NCBI GenBank assembly: GCA_949825025.1
Contig: OX463783.1
Span: 12,807,628 to 12,871,627 of the forward strand
DNA: 64,000 nt
Direction of reading: 5' to 3'
Source: Siphlonurus alternatus
Taxonomy: Eukaryota; Arthropoda; Insecta; Ephemeroptera; Siphlonuridae
The notes under the pieces were generated by a model. That model was not told the origin of the DNA, did no database searches, and was given only the letters and a program-made list of their open reading frames with translations. Positions 23,334 to 35,162 of this stretch are shown one piece after another. Each line of letters opens with the position of its first letter. Position 1 is the first letter of the stretch. The translations under genes and the position numbers were made by a program.

Positions 23334-26300
23334 ATGGCAAGGAGTGAGTAAAGTATTGCAAAAAAACAGCTGATTCGGCTGATTGCAGAAAATTAAGCGG
23401 GTATTGTTCAAATTATAAGAGCTAGGAAGCTTTTCCTTCTTTCAAAAATTAAATTTTCTGAACTAAAATGGCAATGCATTGCATCAATCAATAAACCAGT
23501 TCATTATATATATTACAGCAGTTGATATACATTCTTTCTTTACTTTTTTTATACTGAATTTCAGCTAGAAAATTAAATTATATCTAGCTGCAGTATATGT
23601 ATATATTATATATACCTATATACTCTTCGGCAGGCGATCGAGGATCCAGAACCAAATTTTGGGGTGGGGATGTCTATATTGCCCATATAATTGCCCCCCT
23701 CTCCCCTCCGAGCCACGCCCCCTGGCTCCACGCCTGTTCTTCCCGCCTGCTCATGCTTATCTTATATAATCAAAATCCCTGCAGCATATATATATATATG
23801 CAGATCGAGCTAGAGTTAAAAAATGATTGATCGATGCTCATACCATGAACCTGCATGTTTTTTATGCATGATAAAATAATATGAAATGAAAAGTTATCAT
23901 CCTTTATAAAATATATAATGGAAACGTCTCATGCATCTGCATATTGCATATTGATGGTTCCATGGAGAAAAAGCTGATTTGCATTCTCCGGATTTTACAA
24001 AATGACAGGTTTGCCTTTGCAAAAAGGTCTCGATCTCTTTTCATCCTTTGTTATTAAAATTTAAAACCTTACTGAAAAGGCAAACCCGTCATTTTGTTCA
24101 TTCCGAAAAATGCAAACCAGCGCTTTCTCCGCGGAACCATCGATATATTATTATATTAAAAATATATTTACACTTGCAGTCACTGAGGAGCTGGTGCGGA
24201 GGCGAGCGGAGCACAACGAGGGTATGATTGGCTCGCTGGAAGAGTTGTCGCTGCACATGCTGCACATTGAGCGGATTGAGCACCTTGATCGCTGGTGTCG
24301 TGACCTCAAGATCTTGCTGTTGCACAATAACGTGATCCCCAAAATCGGTGAGCACTTGAGTCTGACTCTGAGAGGGTCTTGATGGGAGCTTGAGGGTTGT
24401 AAATGATACCAAATATCAATTAAGCCTTGAGGAAACCCTACTCCCAATTAAATTCAGGGCTAATTAAAAAAACAACTTGTTCTTGCACTCAATCGTGGAG
24501 GCATGGGGGATATAGCTAATTATTCTGTACAAAGGATGATATATTATTATATATTGTAAAGGAAAAGATAGGAATAACCAGCAAGGCCTTACCGTTATTC
24601 CTATCCTTTCCTTTAAAATATATATCATAACCGAAATGTTTTATTTATTTCCTTCAATTTAAAGGATGATATATGTAAAAGCAAAGTCATCTAGGCTATA
24701 TATATATATTTTTTTTATCTTAATTATTTCCTCCTCTCCTAAAGATTTGCTCAAGGCTCTCCCACCCTCGCTGTGGCACTCAAACTAATTTACCACACTA
24801 TAAATTAAAAATGTCTATATTACTCCGCTGCAACGGCGTACAGAGAACATCGGCCGACTGAAGAAGCTGGAGTACCTGAATTTGTCGCTGAACATTGTGG
24901 AGAAGGTAGAGAACCTGGAGGGCTGTGAATCTCTCAACAAGCTCGACCTCACCCTCAACTTCATTGGGGAGCTGACCAGCATTGAGAGCCTCAGCGGAAA
25001 TTACAACCTGCGGCAACTGTGAGTTGAGCTGCGGACAATACAGTTAAAACAATTAAGTAGGCAGATTAATTTAAAAATTCATTTAACAAGGATCGTTAGC
25101 AATCATGCAGACAGGTTTGTAAAACATTGTAGATAAAAGGATAGTTGCTTACAGTAATCATTATTTCACTGAAGTGAATTAATATGACCTCGGCTTTAAT
25201 TTAAAGCTCCTTTGATGCATGTACAGACCATACATGCAGTATAAAATATAATAGGAAAATATAGAATAAATTAAAATAAAAAGGGTTAGACAATATGCAG
25301 TTCAATAGTCCAAGTCCAACTTGTATTTTTTTTTTAACTAACAATAAAACAGAACGCTAATTTTCATAAAACTCTAAAATCAATTGTTTACGAAGGAGTT
25401 CTGCTCCATATTATAGGGACTAGTTTAAAAATTATTTCATTTTTTTTTTTTTTAAGGGTTTATAATTAAAAATGTTTTAAACATTTCTATAGCTTTTAGT
25501 TGAAAATTTGCAGTCATTACATTTATACATAAATTTAATGCAAATAGATAGATCTCAGTATTTTTAGCAGGAAAAAAAAAAAATTCCTTCCACCCTTGTA
25601 CCTGAGTGGCAAATAAAATAAAATTAAGTAAATAATAAATTGCTCTCTTTTGAATTGTAGTCTTTAAATTTGATAAATATTTGTTTATTTCAAAGATACG
25701 TAAATTTGTTGTGAAAATTTTTACTGACAATTAAATCAGATACATAATTAAGTTAATCTCTGCTGGACAATAATTGTAAATATGTGAATAAAAGAAAAAA
25801 AATCTAATTTATACCACCCATAACTGAGTGGCATTTGTACCTTTGCAGGACCCTGGTTGGTAATCCGTGTGCCAAGTTCGATGGCTACCGTTCCTTCATG
25901 GTGCACACGCTGCCTCAGCTGGAGGAGTTGGACGGCAAGAAGGTGGAGAGGTCTGAGAGAATCGTCGCAGCCCAGAACATGGCCCTCGGACTGAGGGACT
26001 CAATCATCGAGCAGCAGCAACAGTACCAGGGTAAGTACCTGCTTATAAGGTTCAAAATACTGTAGTTAGCATTGGAATTGCCTCTTATACTGTAGCAAAT
26101 CAGAGCATGCTTAGTACCTAATCAAGTACGCTCTGAGCAAATGGTTTAAAAAATTAGGAAATTTTGAAATATCTACAGTTCCATGTTTAAAGTTAAAGAG
26201 TGCAGCCTGATAATTTCTACTGGATAACGTGGGCTGAAGCGTGCTTTTGAAAGTGAAACAAATTCTTTACAATTTTTTGTTAGAAATTTTGAATTAACAT

Positions 26301-26871
26301 TTAAAAAAATTGTAAAATTATGAGGCGTTATTACAGCAAAAACTTGATTTCCTAAATAATATTTTTTAAAAGAAATACATCCTCCACTACCTTCTTCATT
26401 CCATGTCTTTGCTATTTATTTATTGTAATGTTGTGTGCAGAGTTGCGGTCACAACAGAAAGAGAGAGCACCCCCTAGCTTGGAGGAGAGACTGGAGCGAG
26501 ACCAGATGGAGGGAGAGACAGAGGATGAGCAGCTCAAGAGGTCAGAAACAATCACCACACAACTTACATTACATCTACTTGTCATGTTGTTTTGTTTTCA
26601 ATCAAGGCTGTTTCATATTTGTCTTAGCATTTAATTCAAACAAACAGCTTAGCGAATTAACATCATTTAAGATTTATTGCTCTACAAAATGAGACAATGC
26701 TGTTATAGTGTTGCTGGTATGGTCAGTATGTTTTGTTTTAACCAAATAAACCCAAAACATTTTAATTGCAATTTGCATACAATTGTCAATAGCTATATAA
26801 CACATATATCCGGCACATTTAATATGAAAATATTGTTGTATTTAAAATAAGTATTATGCTGCGGGACATTT

Positions 26872-26911
<40 letters not shown>

Positions 26912-28416
26912 TCATTGTTTATTTCATTGTTAATTGTGACACCCTTGGAGGATGACAAAAAATGGCTTTAAACAAAATATATTTATTTTCTTGTGGTGAT
27001 TGATAATTAAAAAAATTATTAAATCATGTATTTGTTTGATGTTTCCCTTTTTTTTCAATCAGTTCAAATTTTTACCCATTAGTTATGTACATTTCTATGT
27101 TATATCGACATGTAGTACCAGAAAAATATCCTAACGGAGTATCAACCTCAATTTTTTTTATTGCAGAAATGGAAATGGAAGAGGGTGCAAAGTTATGCTA
27201 CCCTGATTTTTTTCAGATTTTTTACATCTCTGGAAGTATTTTTAAAAAATTATTTAAAGTCCTTTTTGTGAAGTCACACGACGGCAAGTCTTTTTTTTTT
27301 TTTTTTTTTTTTTTTCTTAAGGATCCTCATGAGGCGCCTCTCGAGAGGCGCCTCATGACGTCACAAAAAGGAATTTCAATAATTGTTTAAAATACTTTCA
27401 GAGTTGTAAAAAATCTGAAAAAAAATCAAGTTAGCATGATTTTGCACCCTCTATCCATTTCTGCAATAAAAAAAAAACTGAGGTTGATACTCCACTCCAT
27501 TAGTAAGCTGAAAAAAAATATATATATACATATGTATCCTAATTCCATTGTAAGCTAAAAAAATATCCTAACTCCATTTTGCTTACCAATGTAGTTAGGA
27601 AATTTTTCTGCTACAATGTCAATATGTTATATCTATACATCATAATTATGTTTTTACATTTGTTGATCAAGTGATGCTTGCCATGCTTGCCACAGGATCT
27701 GGTCGGAGCCGAGTGAACACAGTCCCGAGGTTCGCGTCCTCATGTCGCAACTGTCTTTGAGACAAGCAGCTGCTCGCGACGCCAAGCCAGCCCCACCCCC
27801 CAAGCCCCCTCGACGTCTGTGTAACAAAGAAGGTCGTCCACTGAACATCAACGAGGCCCAGCTGGAGTTCAGTCTGACGGAGGACGAGACGGAAAACTGT
27901 TTGGTCCTAAACCTGCAGCTCAACAGGTGATTGGGGGGTAGAATGCAGTAGAAAGATGTGTTTATTTGGAGGGTGATAGAATTGTGTGATAATTAAATTG
28001 TCATGTTTTGATTTTTAAAAATAACTTCTTTTCATATAAAAATCTTTACATCTTAATTGCAGAAATTTAATTGAACTATTTTCTATACTGCAATTTGCCT
28101 GCAATAACTTTGACAAGATTTAATTTGATTAAGGTAGAAATAGTGCCAATCAGCTTTGATTAACAAGAAAACCTTAGCAAATTCACAAAAATTCTGAAAA
28201 TTTTTTGAGAGGTAGATTTTAGTGCCTTAAAGCCATGGAAAAAATTTCAAAATAATTTAAGGAGACGATTTTTTTTAATTAATATTTTTAATTTTCAGCA
28301 TAGGGCTTTTTCATCAGAGACAAACTAATAACTTAATTTTAAAAAATCGGCTCGTTTAATTGTTTTGAAACTTTTTCTATGGCTTTTAGGCACTAATATG
28401 CTAATACCTGCCTCTC

Positions 28417-28449
<33 letters not shown>

Positions 28450-30502
28450 GTTAATCAATTAAGGTAGCTGATCATCATTATCTCTACCTTAATTTACTTA
28501 GTCACAATTTTAAACTAAATTATTTCACTGTATATATGAAATTACAGTCTAAACTTCTGACTAACAGCTAGCTTTGTTACCCCACATTGACTCACATTGC
28601 TGATTCTCCATCCTCAAAGGTCTCTGGACACGTCTCAGATGACAACAGACGTCCACCCTGACCATGTGAGGGTGGAGGTCAAAGGTCAGATCTTCCAGCT
28701 GTGTTTGCTGGAGGAGGTCAGACCGGACGTGGCCACCGCGGAGAGGTCGCTGGCCTCGGGATGTCTCGTGATCACAATGCCACTGGTGAGGAAATTAACA
28801 TTGTATTATGTCTGTGACAAACTGTAGTTGTTTGAATGAGATATTAGAATGTGAAAATTTTAGTGGTTTAATCAAAAGAAGGGGTAAAAATATGGTACTG
28901 TGAATTTTTTCAGATTTTTCTGAGACCGGGAACTATTTTTAAAAAATTATTGAAATTCTATTTTGATGACGTCACGGGCGGCACTCTTTAAGAAAAAGGA
29001 TAGGGCAGTGCCACCCGTGGCGTCATAAAATAGACTTTCAATAATTTTTTAAAAATAGTTCCCGGTCTCAGAAACATCTGAAAAAATTCACAGTACCATA
29101 TTTTTAACCCTTCTTTTGATCGCGCCACTAAAATTTTCACATTCTAATATCTCATTGATGGTGTTCACTGCAATGAAGGGTGACTTATAAAATTGTTGTT
29201 AAAAAATTCCATGTTATTTAAAACTAGAAGTCTAGGTATTTTACTTTTTATTGTTCCAAAGAAATATTAACTTTTATAATTTTCTATGAATCATGGAATG
29301 AAAATTGGTAAAACAAAAATTAAAATGTAATATCAATGTATTATTGAAAATTTTATGTATTTTTCAAGTTTTTATGAGCAATTTAAATGGCCCTGCAATA
29401 TTAAAGTTCTGTAGGAAATTAGTGTAATTTATACTTTAAATATTACGGGTTATATTACCTTTCAAATTATAATTGAAACCAAGACCAAGATTAAATTAAT
29501 CTGTTAACAGAAATAATTTACATAGTCAAATTAAAGACTTGAAAATCAAAATAAAATATGAAAGTAATAATTTAACTGAACAAAATAATGTCATGCAGCA
29601 TGATTAAATAATAAAATCCTAATTTGTTTTTCAGGCTAGAGAGCACATCATCAAAGCTGAGAAAACAAACAGTAAGAATCAAAAGAACACAGCACAGGCT
29701 ACAGGACAGTCCAGGTAAATAACAAATTGCAGTTATAATAAACTTAATTTATTCCTCCCCCTGGAAGTGTGGAAGTAAAGTTATTCTAAAAGTACCATGC
29801 AGAATAAAGTTGAAAATGTTTTATTATATTTATAGAGAAGACCTTCAGTATAATAAGATCAATTTAATTTAATATTATTTACCTACACTTTTTTGGAACA
29901 ATGGAGTACCAACCTCAAATTTTTTTATTGCAGAAATGGATAGAGGGTGCAAAAATATGCTACTCTAAATTTTTTCAGATTTTTCTGATGCCGGGAAGTA
30001 TTTTTAAAAAATTATTGAAAGTCCATTTTGATGACGTCACGAGGCGCCTCTCCTTCAGAAAAGGATAGGACATTAACGCCCGTGACGTCATAAAACGGAC
30101 TTTCAATAATTTTTTTAAAATACTTCCCGGGCTCAGAAAAATCTAAAAAAATTCAGAGTAGCAAATTTTTGCACCCTCTATCTATTTCTGCGATAAAAAA
30201 AAATTTGAGGTCAGTACTCCATTTTAGTTCAATAAAAAACTGGCAAGAAGTATAAATTTTATTTCCTAGCTGGTACACATTCTGAAAATAAAGGATAAAT
30301 AATTTGGAAAATGGTTTGGTTTTAATAAAAATACAGAAAATTAGTGACTTACATGTTTGAAATTGATTGCAGACGCCAGATGTTGGAGATTGGAGGTACA
30401 GATCGAGACCTTGACTTTTCCCGTATTGTCAAACACATGGGAGAGGATGCAGACTTGTTTGTTGATGATCCAGAGGTCCCCCCTCTTGAACTTGTCGAGT
30501 GA
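23334..30502 (+). CDS. LRRC6: LRRC6/DNAAF11 (tilB), dynein axonemal assembly factor
   Basis: Nine exons: 23334-23343, 24180-24347, 24844-25018, 25849-26030, 26441-26540, 27696-27926, 28620-28785, 29635-29714, 30373-30502. They total 1242 bp or 413 aa with consistent GT-AG phases. The 10-bp first exon encodes MAR plus one base. It is chosen because it gives MARITEELVRR, matching the family start, and is followed by GTGAGT. Leucine-rich repeats span about residues 22-125 ([34 protein letters not shown]). An LRR cap follows with [11 protein letters not shown] and [11 protein letters not shown] charged coiled-coil-like stretch runs about 165-215. A CS/p23-like domain (about 255-345) has [13 protein letters not shown] and [12 protein letters not shown]. 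The end EVPPLELVE matches the conserved PEVPPL tail. Family members act in the cytoplasm to preassemble ciliary dynein arms, so the organism has motile cilia. Introns hold several MITEs. Confidence 0.96.
23631..23736. mobile_element. Decayed hAT-type MITE (GGCGCGGATCC family)
   Basis: Starts CAGGCGATCGAGGATCCAG and ends ccctggctccacgcctg. The interior has attttggggtgggg and a C-rich half. It is a diverged relative of the copy at 43998-44169, in LRRC6 intron 1. Confidence 0.55.
23948..24147. mobile_element. Palindromic MITE abutting LRRC6 exon 2
   Basis: Arms tattgatggttccatggag and its diverged complement ending ccgcggaaccatcgatata. Both carry acaaaatgac(a/g)ggtttgcc. The right end lies about 32 bp upstream of the exon 2 boundary, so the element supplies DNA next to the branch-point region. 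Confidence 0.7.
24557..24615. repeat. Hairpin in LRRC6 intron 2
   Basis: taaaggaaaagataggaata and gttattcctatcctttcctt pair as arms around a ccagcaaggccttacc loop. Only one or two mismatches are seen. Confidence 0.65.
27136..27493. mobile_element. Palindromic MITE family F2, copy 1
   Basis: Ends GGAGTATCAACCTCA, subterminal ttattgcagaaatgg and agagggtgcaaagttatg. A central gcgcctctcgagaggcgc and TGACGTCA lie in the right arm only. A T-run of about 25 lies in the left arm. LRRC6 intron 5. Confidence 0.8.
28129..28492. mobile_element. TTAA-bounded palindromic MITE family F4, copy 1
   Basis: TTAAGGTAGAAATA and complement, with TTAA at each end. Inner features are ccttagcaaattcacaaaaa, gaggtagattttagtgcct and gcatagggctttttcatc. 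An A-run of about 27 lies in the right arm. LRRC6 intron 6. Confidence 0.8.
28836..29155. mobile_element. Palindromic MITE family F1, copy 3
   Basis: Same ends and blocks as the 10930 copy. The left arm keeps TGACGTCA and the right arm has decayed to tggcgtca. It starts about 50 bp after LRRC6 exon 7. Confidence 0.85.
29903..30220. mobile_element. Palindromic MITE family F2, copy 2
   Basis: Ends GGAGTACCAACCTCA and complement (slightly diverged), ttattgcagaaatggatag subterminally, TGACGTCA in both arms. LRRC6 intron 8. Confidence 0.8.
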
Positions 30503-33500
30503 CCTCACACTCTTGTACTGATCTCTACCAACAGTGTATAGAGACGGGAAAGATTTTGTGAGAAGAAAATGAAAACTGTTTTAAATAATATGCACCTTAT
30601 ACATATCTTAATTAAACTATGTTAATGATCTCATTTACTGTTTGTTTTTATGTTACTAATTATATATATTTAATTAACAGATCTTTTCATTTTGAAACTA
30701 ATTTTTTAAGTTCAAAAACAAAATGTATTTATAAAAAAATGTTAATATTAATTTAATATTTATTTTTTTCCATAAATTAAAAACATACAAATACTGTATC
30801 TGCTCTTTTAAGAAATGCTAAAAAGTATCAAACTAACATAAGTATAGGTTCTGAATCTGGTCTTGACAAAAAATACACATTATTTATCCAACAAATTATT
30901 TTATGTGCTTCAAGAGATATGGTATTGTACAATTTGTCACAATTGAAAATTAATTATGACTAAAAATACAAATATACAAATTATGGAACTTTTTTTTTTA
31001 TTTATTTTTTCAACATAATGAAAATTAAAATAATACAAAAGTTTAAAGAATGATGGGTGCAGCATTGGTAAATTAATGGCTAAAATTATATAAGGGTGGA
31101 GAAAAGCCATTCAGCATTTTTTTTATTATAATGTATATGAGCACTATTTTCATTGTAATTAGGCAATTATTTATTATTTCTACATGCTTTACAAAGTTCA
31201 ATAAAATGTTGTAACTTCTATTTAATTTTTTTTTTCAATTATTTAATATTTACAGATAATTTTTATTGAACTTTATAATAAAAAATGTATCATTTGATTT
31301 TACATTAGTATTGGTTCTTGTCATTAAAAACAATCACATAGCTTGCTTGCTGAACTTTTCAGAGGCAAAAAAGTCTTAAATTGAAGATTAAATTTACATT
31401 AAAGCAGGCACACAGTTTTTCATTGCAAATAAGCTGGTCCTTTAATTATTTATACATTTTTTTTTACTTACACAATTTCTTAAAATTATAATATTGTATA
31501 AAATGAAATAGTAGAGGCTTGTATCAAAACTTTCAAACTCTGAACCAAATTATTTTTTTATTCCGTTAATTCCAAATTATTTTTTTTCTGCTCACAATAA
31601 AAATGAGATTCACGTCATGAGAAATAATTTTAACTGCAAATTAATTTGTTGTCTACTATTAAATTTTAATTACAATCAAGAACAATAAAGTATTTTAATT
31701 ATTTAACTTATTTTTGCAAATATTATCTTCTTTTTTTAAAGGACAAAAAAGGTTTACATATTACTTAAAATTTAATAAAAATTTGCTAATATAAATTTTT
31801 ATACTATTATATACTTTTTTTTTTTTTTTTTTTTTACTTTGTCCATAAAAGATCACATTACAATATTGTGAAGACCTCACTCCAAAAATTGGTGTGATTT
31901 TTAATTGCTTAAAGTTTTAAGGGTACGCACAACTTCAGTCCATCTTTACCTTTCATTTCATAACATAGAAAACATAGAAATGGAACAGAAACTGAGTAAA
32001 ATTTGGGAATGGAAACTATATAATTAGCTAACAATCCATTTTGAATTAAATATGATGTAAAATGGCCAACATACATGAACAAATTTTATTGCAGAAATGA
32101 ATAGAGGGTACCAAATTATGCTACTCTGAATTTTTTTCAGATATTTTTGAGACCCGGAACTATTTTTAAATAATTATTGAAAGTTTTAGAAGTTAAGTTG
32201 GCACCCCTGAATCTTTAATAAAAAGGATAGGACAGAGACGCCTATTGATGCCTCCAGGGGGAGTGGCCGCACATTCAATAATTATTTAAAAATAGTTCTG
32301 GGTTTCAAATAAATTTGAAAAAATTCAGAGTAGCATAATTTGGTACCCTCTATTCATTTCTGCAATAAAAAAATTTCATGTATGTTGTCCATTGGGTAGC
32401 TCAATCATAAATTGTACACAAATGTCTTAAATGATGGTACAGTCAATGTAATAATTTTTACCATAGTTCACATTTATAATGAAAAATTATAAGTATTGAT
32501 AATTTACAAAGTATAAAGCAAAGCTACAATAATATTAATAATAAGCATTATATAAATCAAATCATTATTCAATATGATGAAAATTGTAACTTGACAAATT
32601 TGAATAAACTTCACTGTAAATTCTTGATTTTTCAGGCATAAGAATTTTAGAAATTAAAGTAGCTGCATTAAAAACTTGTAAAAGAAATCAGTCTGACTTT
32701 ATCAAAGCAAGAATTTTAATTTAGAAAAACAATTATCAATTTCAGTTCTTATATAAGTTGTGCGTGACACCTACTTCCTTCCAATAGCTTATATTGTTTA
32801 ATTTGTGCCTCTGTTTGGACCAGGGAAGGGGAGGGGGTGAGACAAGTTGGCACACGAAGCAAAGGAGGGGAAATTTTCATGTGGGGTATACGGTATATAT
32901 ATATTTTTTTTTCTTTTACATCGCGATTTGTTTTTTAAAATAAAGCGCTTTTATTGATAAGAGAAAAATAACTAATAGCTTTTTTTAGACACCTTTGAAA
33001 CAAATAATAAATCATGTATAAACATTGATATTACTGTATATATAAAAATTATTACACAATGATTAATTAATATTAATACATTTCTATAAAATTATTTTAA
33101 AATGAAATACTGTAGTCACAACTTGTACTTAACAAATAATAAAAAAAAAAAACATAATTATGCATAAAGGTGTCTTAAAAAAGCAATTCATTTAATAAAA
33201 ATATAGAAGCACACACTTACATCATTTTGGGGTGAGAGAAAAAAAAAATCAAAACATTCTTTATTCTTCCTTTCTTCTTAATTTTTTTAACGCTTTACTT
33301 ACACGATCATTAAACAGCTTTTAGTTCAGAGTTCTGCCACCAGATGTAGGTAGCTACTCGCATAAATTGCCATCACAACACAGCTATCCTCCGTAGTAGT
33401 AGTAGTATTTCAAGTTACTGACTGATCAAAAAAACGTCCTTAATTCGTCATTGCCTAGGATACCTTGATGAAAATATCTCACTTTAAAAACACTCCTATC

Positions 33501-34596
33501 TTCGTATTCTAGCACCTTTACCTCCCTTTTCAATTTATTATTAATTAGAATACATAATTATAAGGTCAAATCATATCAATTCCATGTCATTAGCCAATTT
33601 GTAATTTTTGTAAGAAAAATGAATGAATGAATCTTTGGATTAATATGGAATATTTTAATATGAAATGGCCTTAATTTAAAATTTATTTTTAAAAAATATG
33701 GGCTTCTTGCAAATTAGTATATTTCAATATTTTTAAAGAGAAAATTAATTTTCAAGAATCAAACTGCCATAGGAATAGGACTAGATTTATTTTGGGACCA
33801 TTTAATTATATTTTTTAATGTTAAAAACGAAAGGTTGAAATATAATGGAATTCTAATATAAATTTTGCATTCAAATTGATAATGAAATATAATTATGATG
33901 ATGAAGAATAATCTCAGTTTTTAAGCAGTTTGATTCTTAATATTATATTTTATCATTTTAATTAAAGTACAATTAATTATTTTTAAAAGGACATACTGTA
34001 CTTATCAATTAAGCTTTTTTTATATATATGTCAAATTTTTAAAATTAATACCGTACATACAGTATTTGATGCACTATTCTTATACAAAACTTTAATTAAC
34101 ATTTTTTTTTTCCACAAAAAAAAAATAATAATAATAATAATTCTTTAGAACACAACATATAAAAAGCGTCCCCGGCTTTTTAAGTTCAATTTTTTAATAT
34201 AAGTTCTGTACAAGTACATTTTAATTTAAAACAACCATACAAAATTTCAAAAAAAAAAAAAAAAAGGTATATTATAAAATATTCAATTGAAATTTCAGTT
34301 TTTCAGTCAATCATCATACATAAAGTTCATGGTATTCAAAATGTGAAGTAAAATATCATTCCTCTGATATGTTTTGAACAAAATACAGTAGTAACTTCTT
34401 TTTTACTTCACATTTTTAATAGAATGAACATTAAAAATATTAGAAACAAAGTCTTTGTATTTTTTAAATACTTGTACTTCAATTCTAAATAAAAAAAAGA
34501 ACAATTTTATATAATATAAATGTTTTTTTCATGTTTATGCAAGAAACCCCATGTGACCTGACACTGAAATCTGATTGGCTACTCCTAGCTACGCTT
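30503..34596. other. Convergent intergenic region, LRRC6 and RAB10 3' ends
   Basis: Tail-to-tail spacer. ATTAAA at 30611-30616 is a candidate LRRC6 poly(A) signal. The rest is AT-rich with poly-A/T runs and one F3 MITE at 32062. A G-rich patch (about 32820-32890) reads gggaaggggagggggtgaga. I see no further gene. Confidence 0.5.
32062..32392. mobile_element. Palindromic MITE family F3, copy 2
   Basis: Ends ATGGCCAACATACATGAA and complement, ttattgcagaaatgaatag, then gggtaccaaattatgctact in both arms. The loop contains gcctccagggggagtggcc. Confidence 0.8.
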
Positions 34597-35096
34597 CTAG
34601 CAACATCTGCTGACCGCGCTCTTTTCGGCATTACGTTTATCCACTTGGACTTTATCTGCGGGTTCTTGGGGATCACGACCAGCTGTTTTATCTAAGATGG
34701 CTGATGCAAGTTCGTTGAATGCCTTCTCTATGTTGATGTTAGCCTTAGCTGAGGTCTCCATAAAACGAATACTGTGTTCTCTCGCGATCTGAAATTAAAA
34801 CAAAAATATAAAATTATAAATAATGCTGTTTATCTCAATATGTTTTTATAGCCTATAACATTGTTGTTTATCTTAATATGTTTAGAGAGCCGTTTAACAT
34901 TGGTCAAATCAGCAACCTAACCTGCATGAAGGAACATAATATAAACTACTGTACTGCAATTTTTTTAAAAAATAATAATATACTGTACAGTATATAAATG
35001 ACATCATGATAAGCTTTGTTCAAGCAACTTTTATCTCATCTCTTTTATTTTTCTTGTGCAGACACTGTAATTTTTTTTCCTCTAATTAGGATTTCA

Positions 35097-35162
<66 letters not shown>

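Noticed and set aside
24110..24382. Start of LRRC6 at the ATG at 24110
   Set aside because: The frame is open into exon 2, but the extra N-terminus is MITE-derived and unlike the family. The 10-bp exon at 23334 gives the expected MARITEELV start.
27085..27390. 101-aa frame in LRRC6 intron 5
   Set aside because: It lies mostly within an F2 MITE and its T-run. The LRRC6 exon phases join correctly without it.
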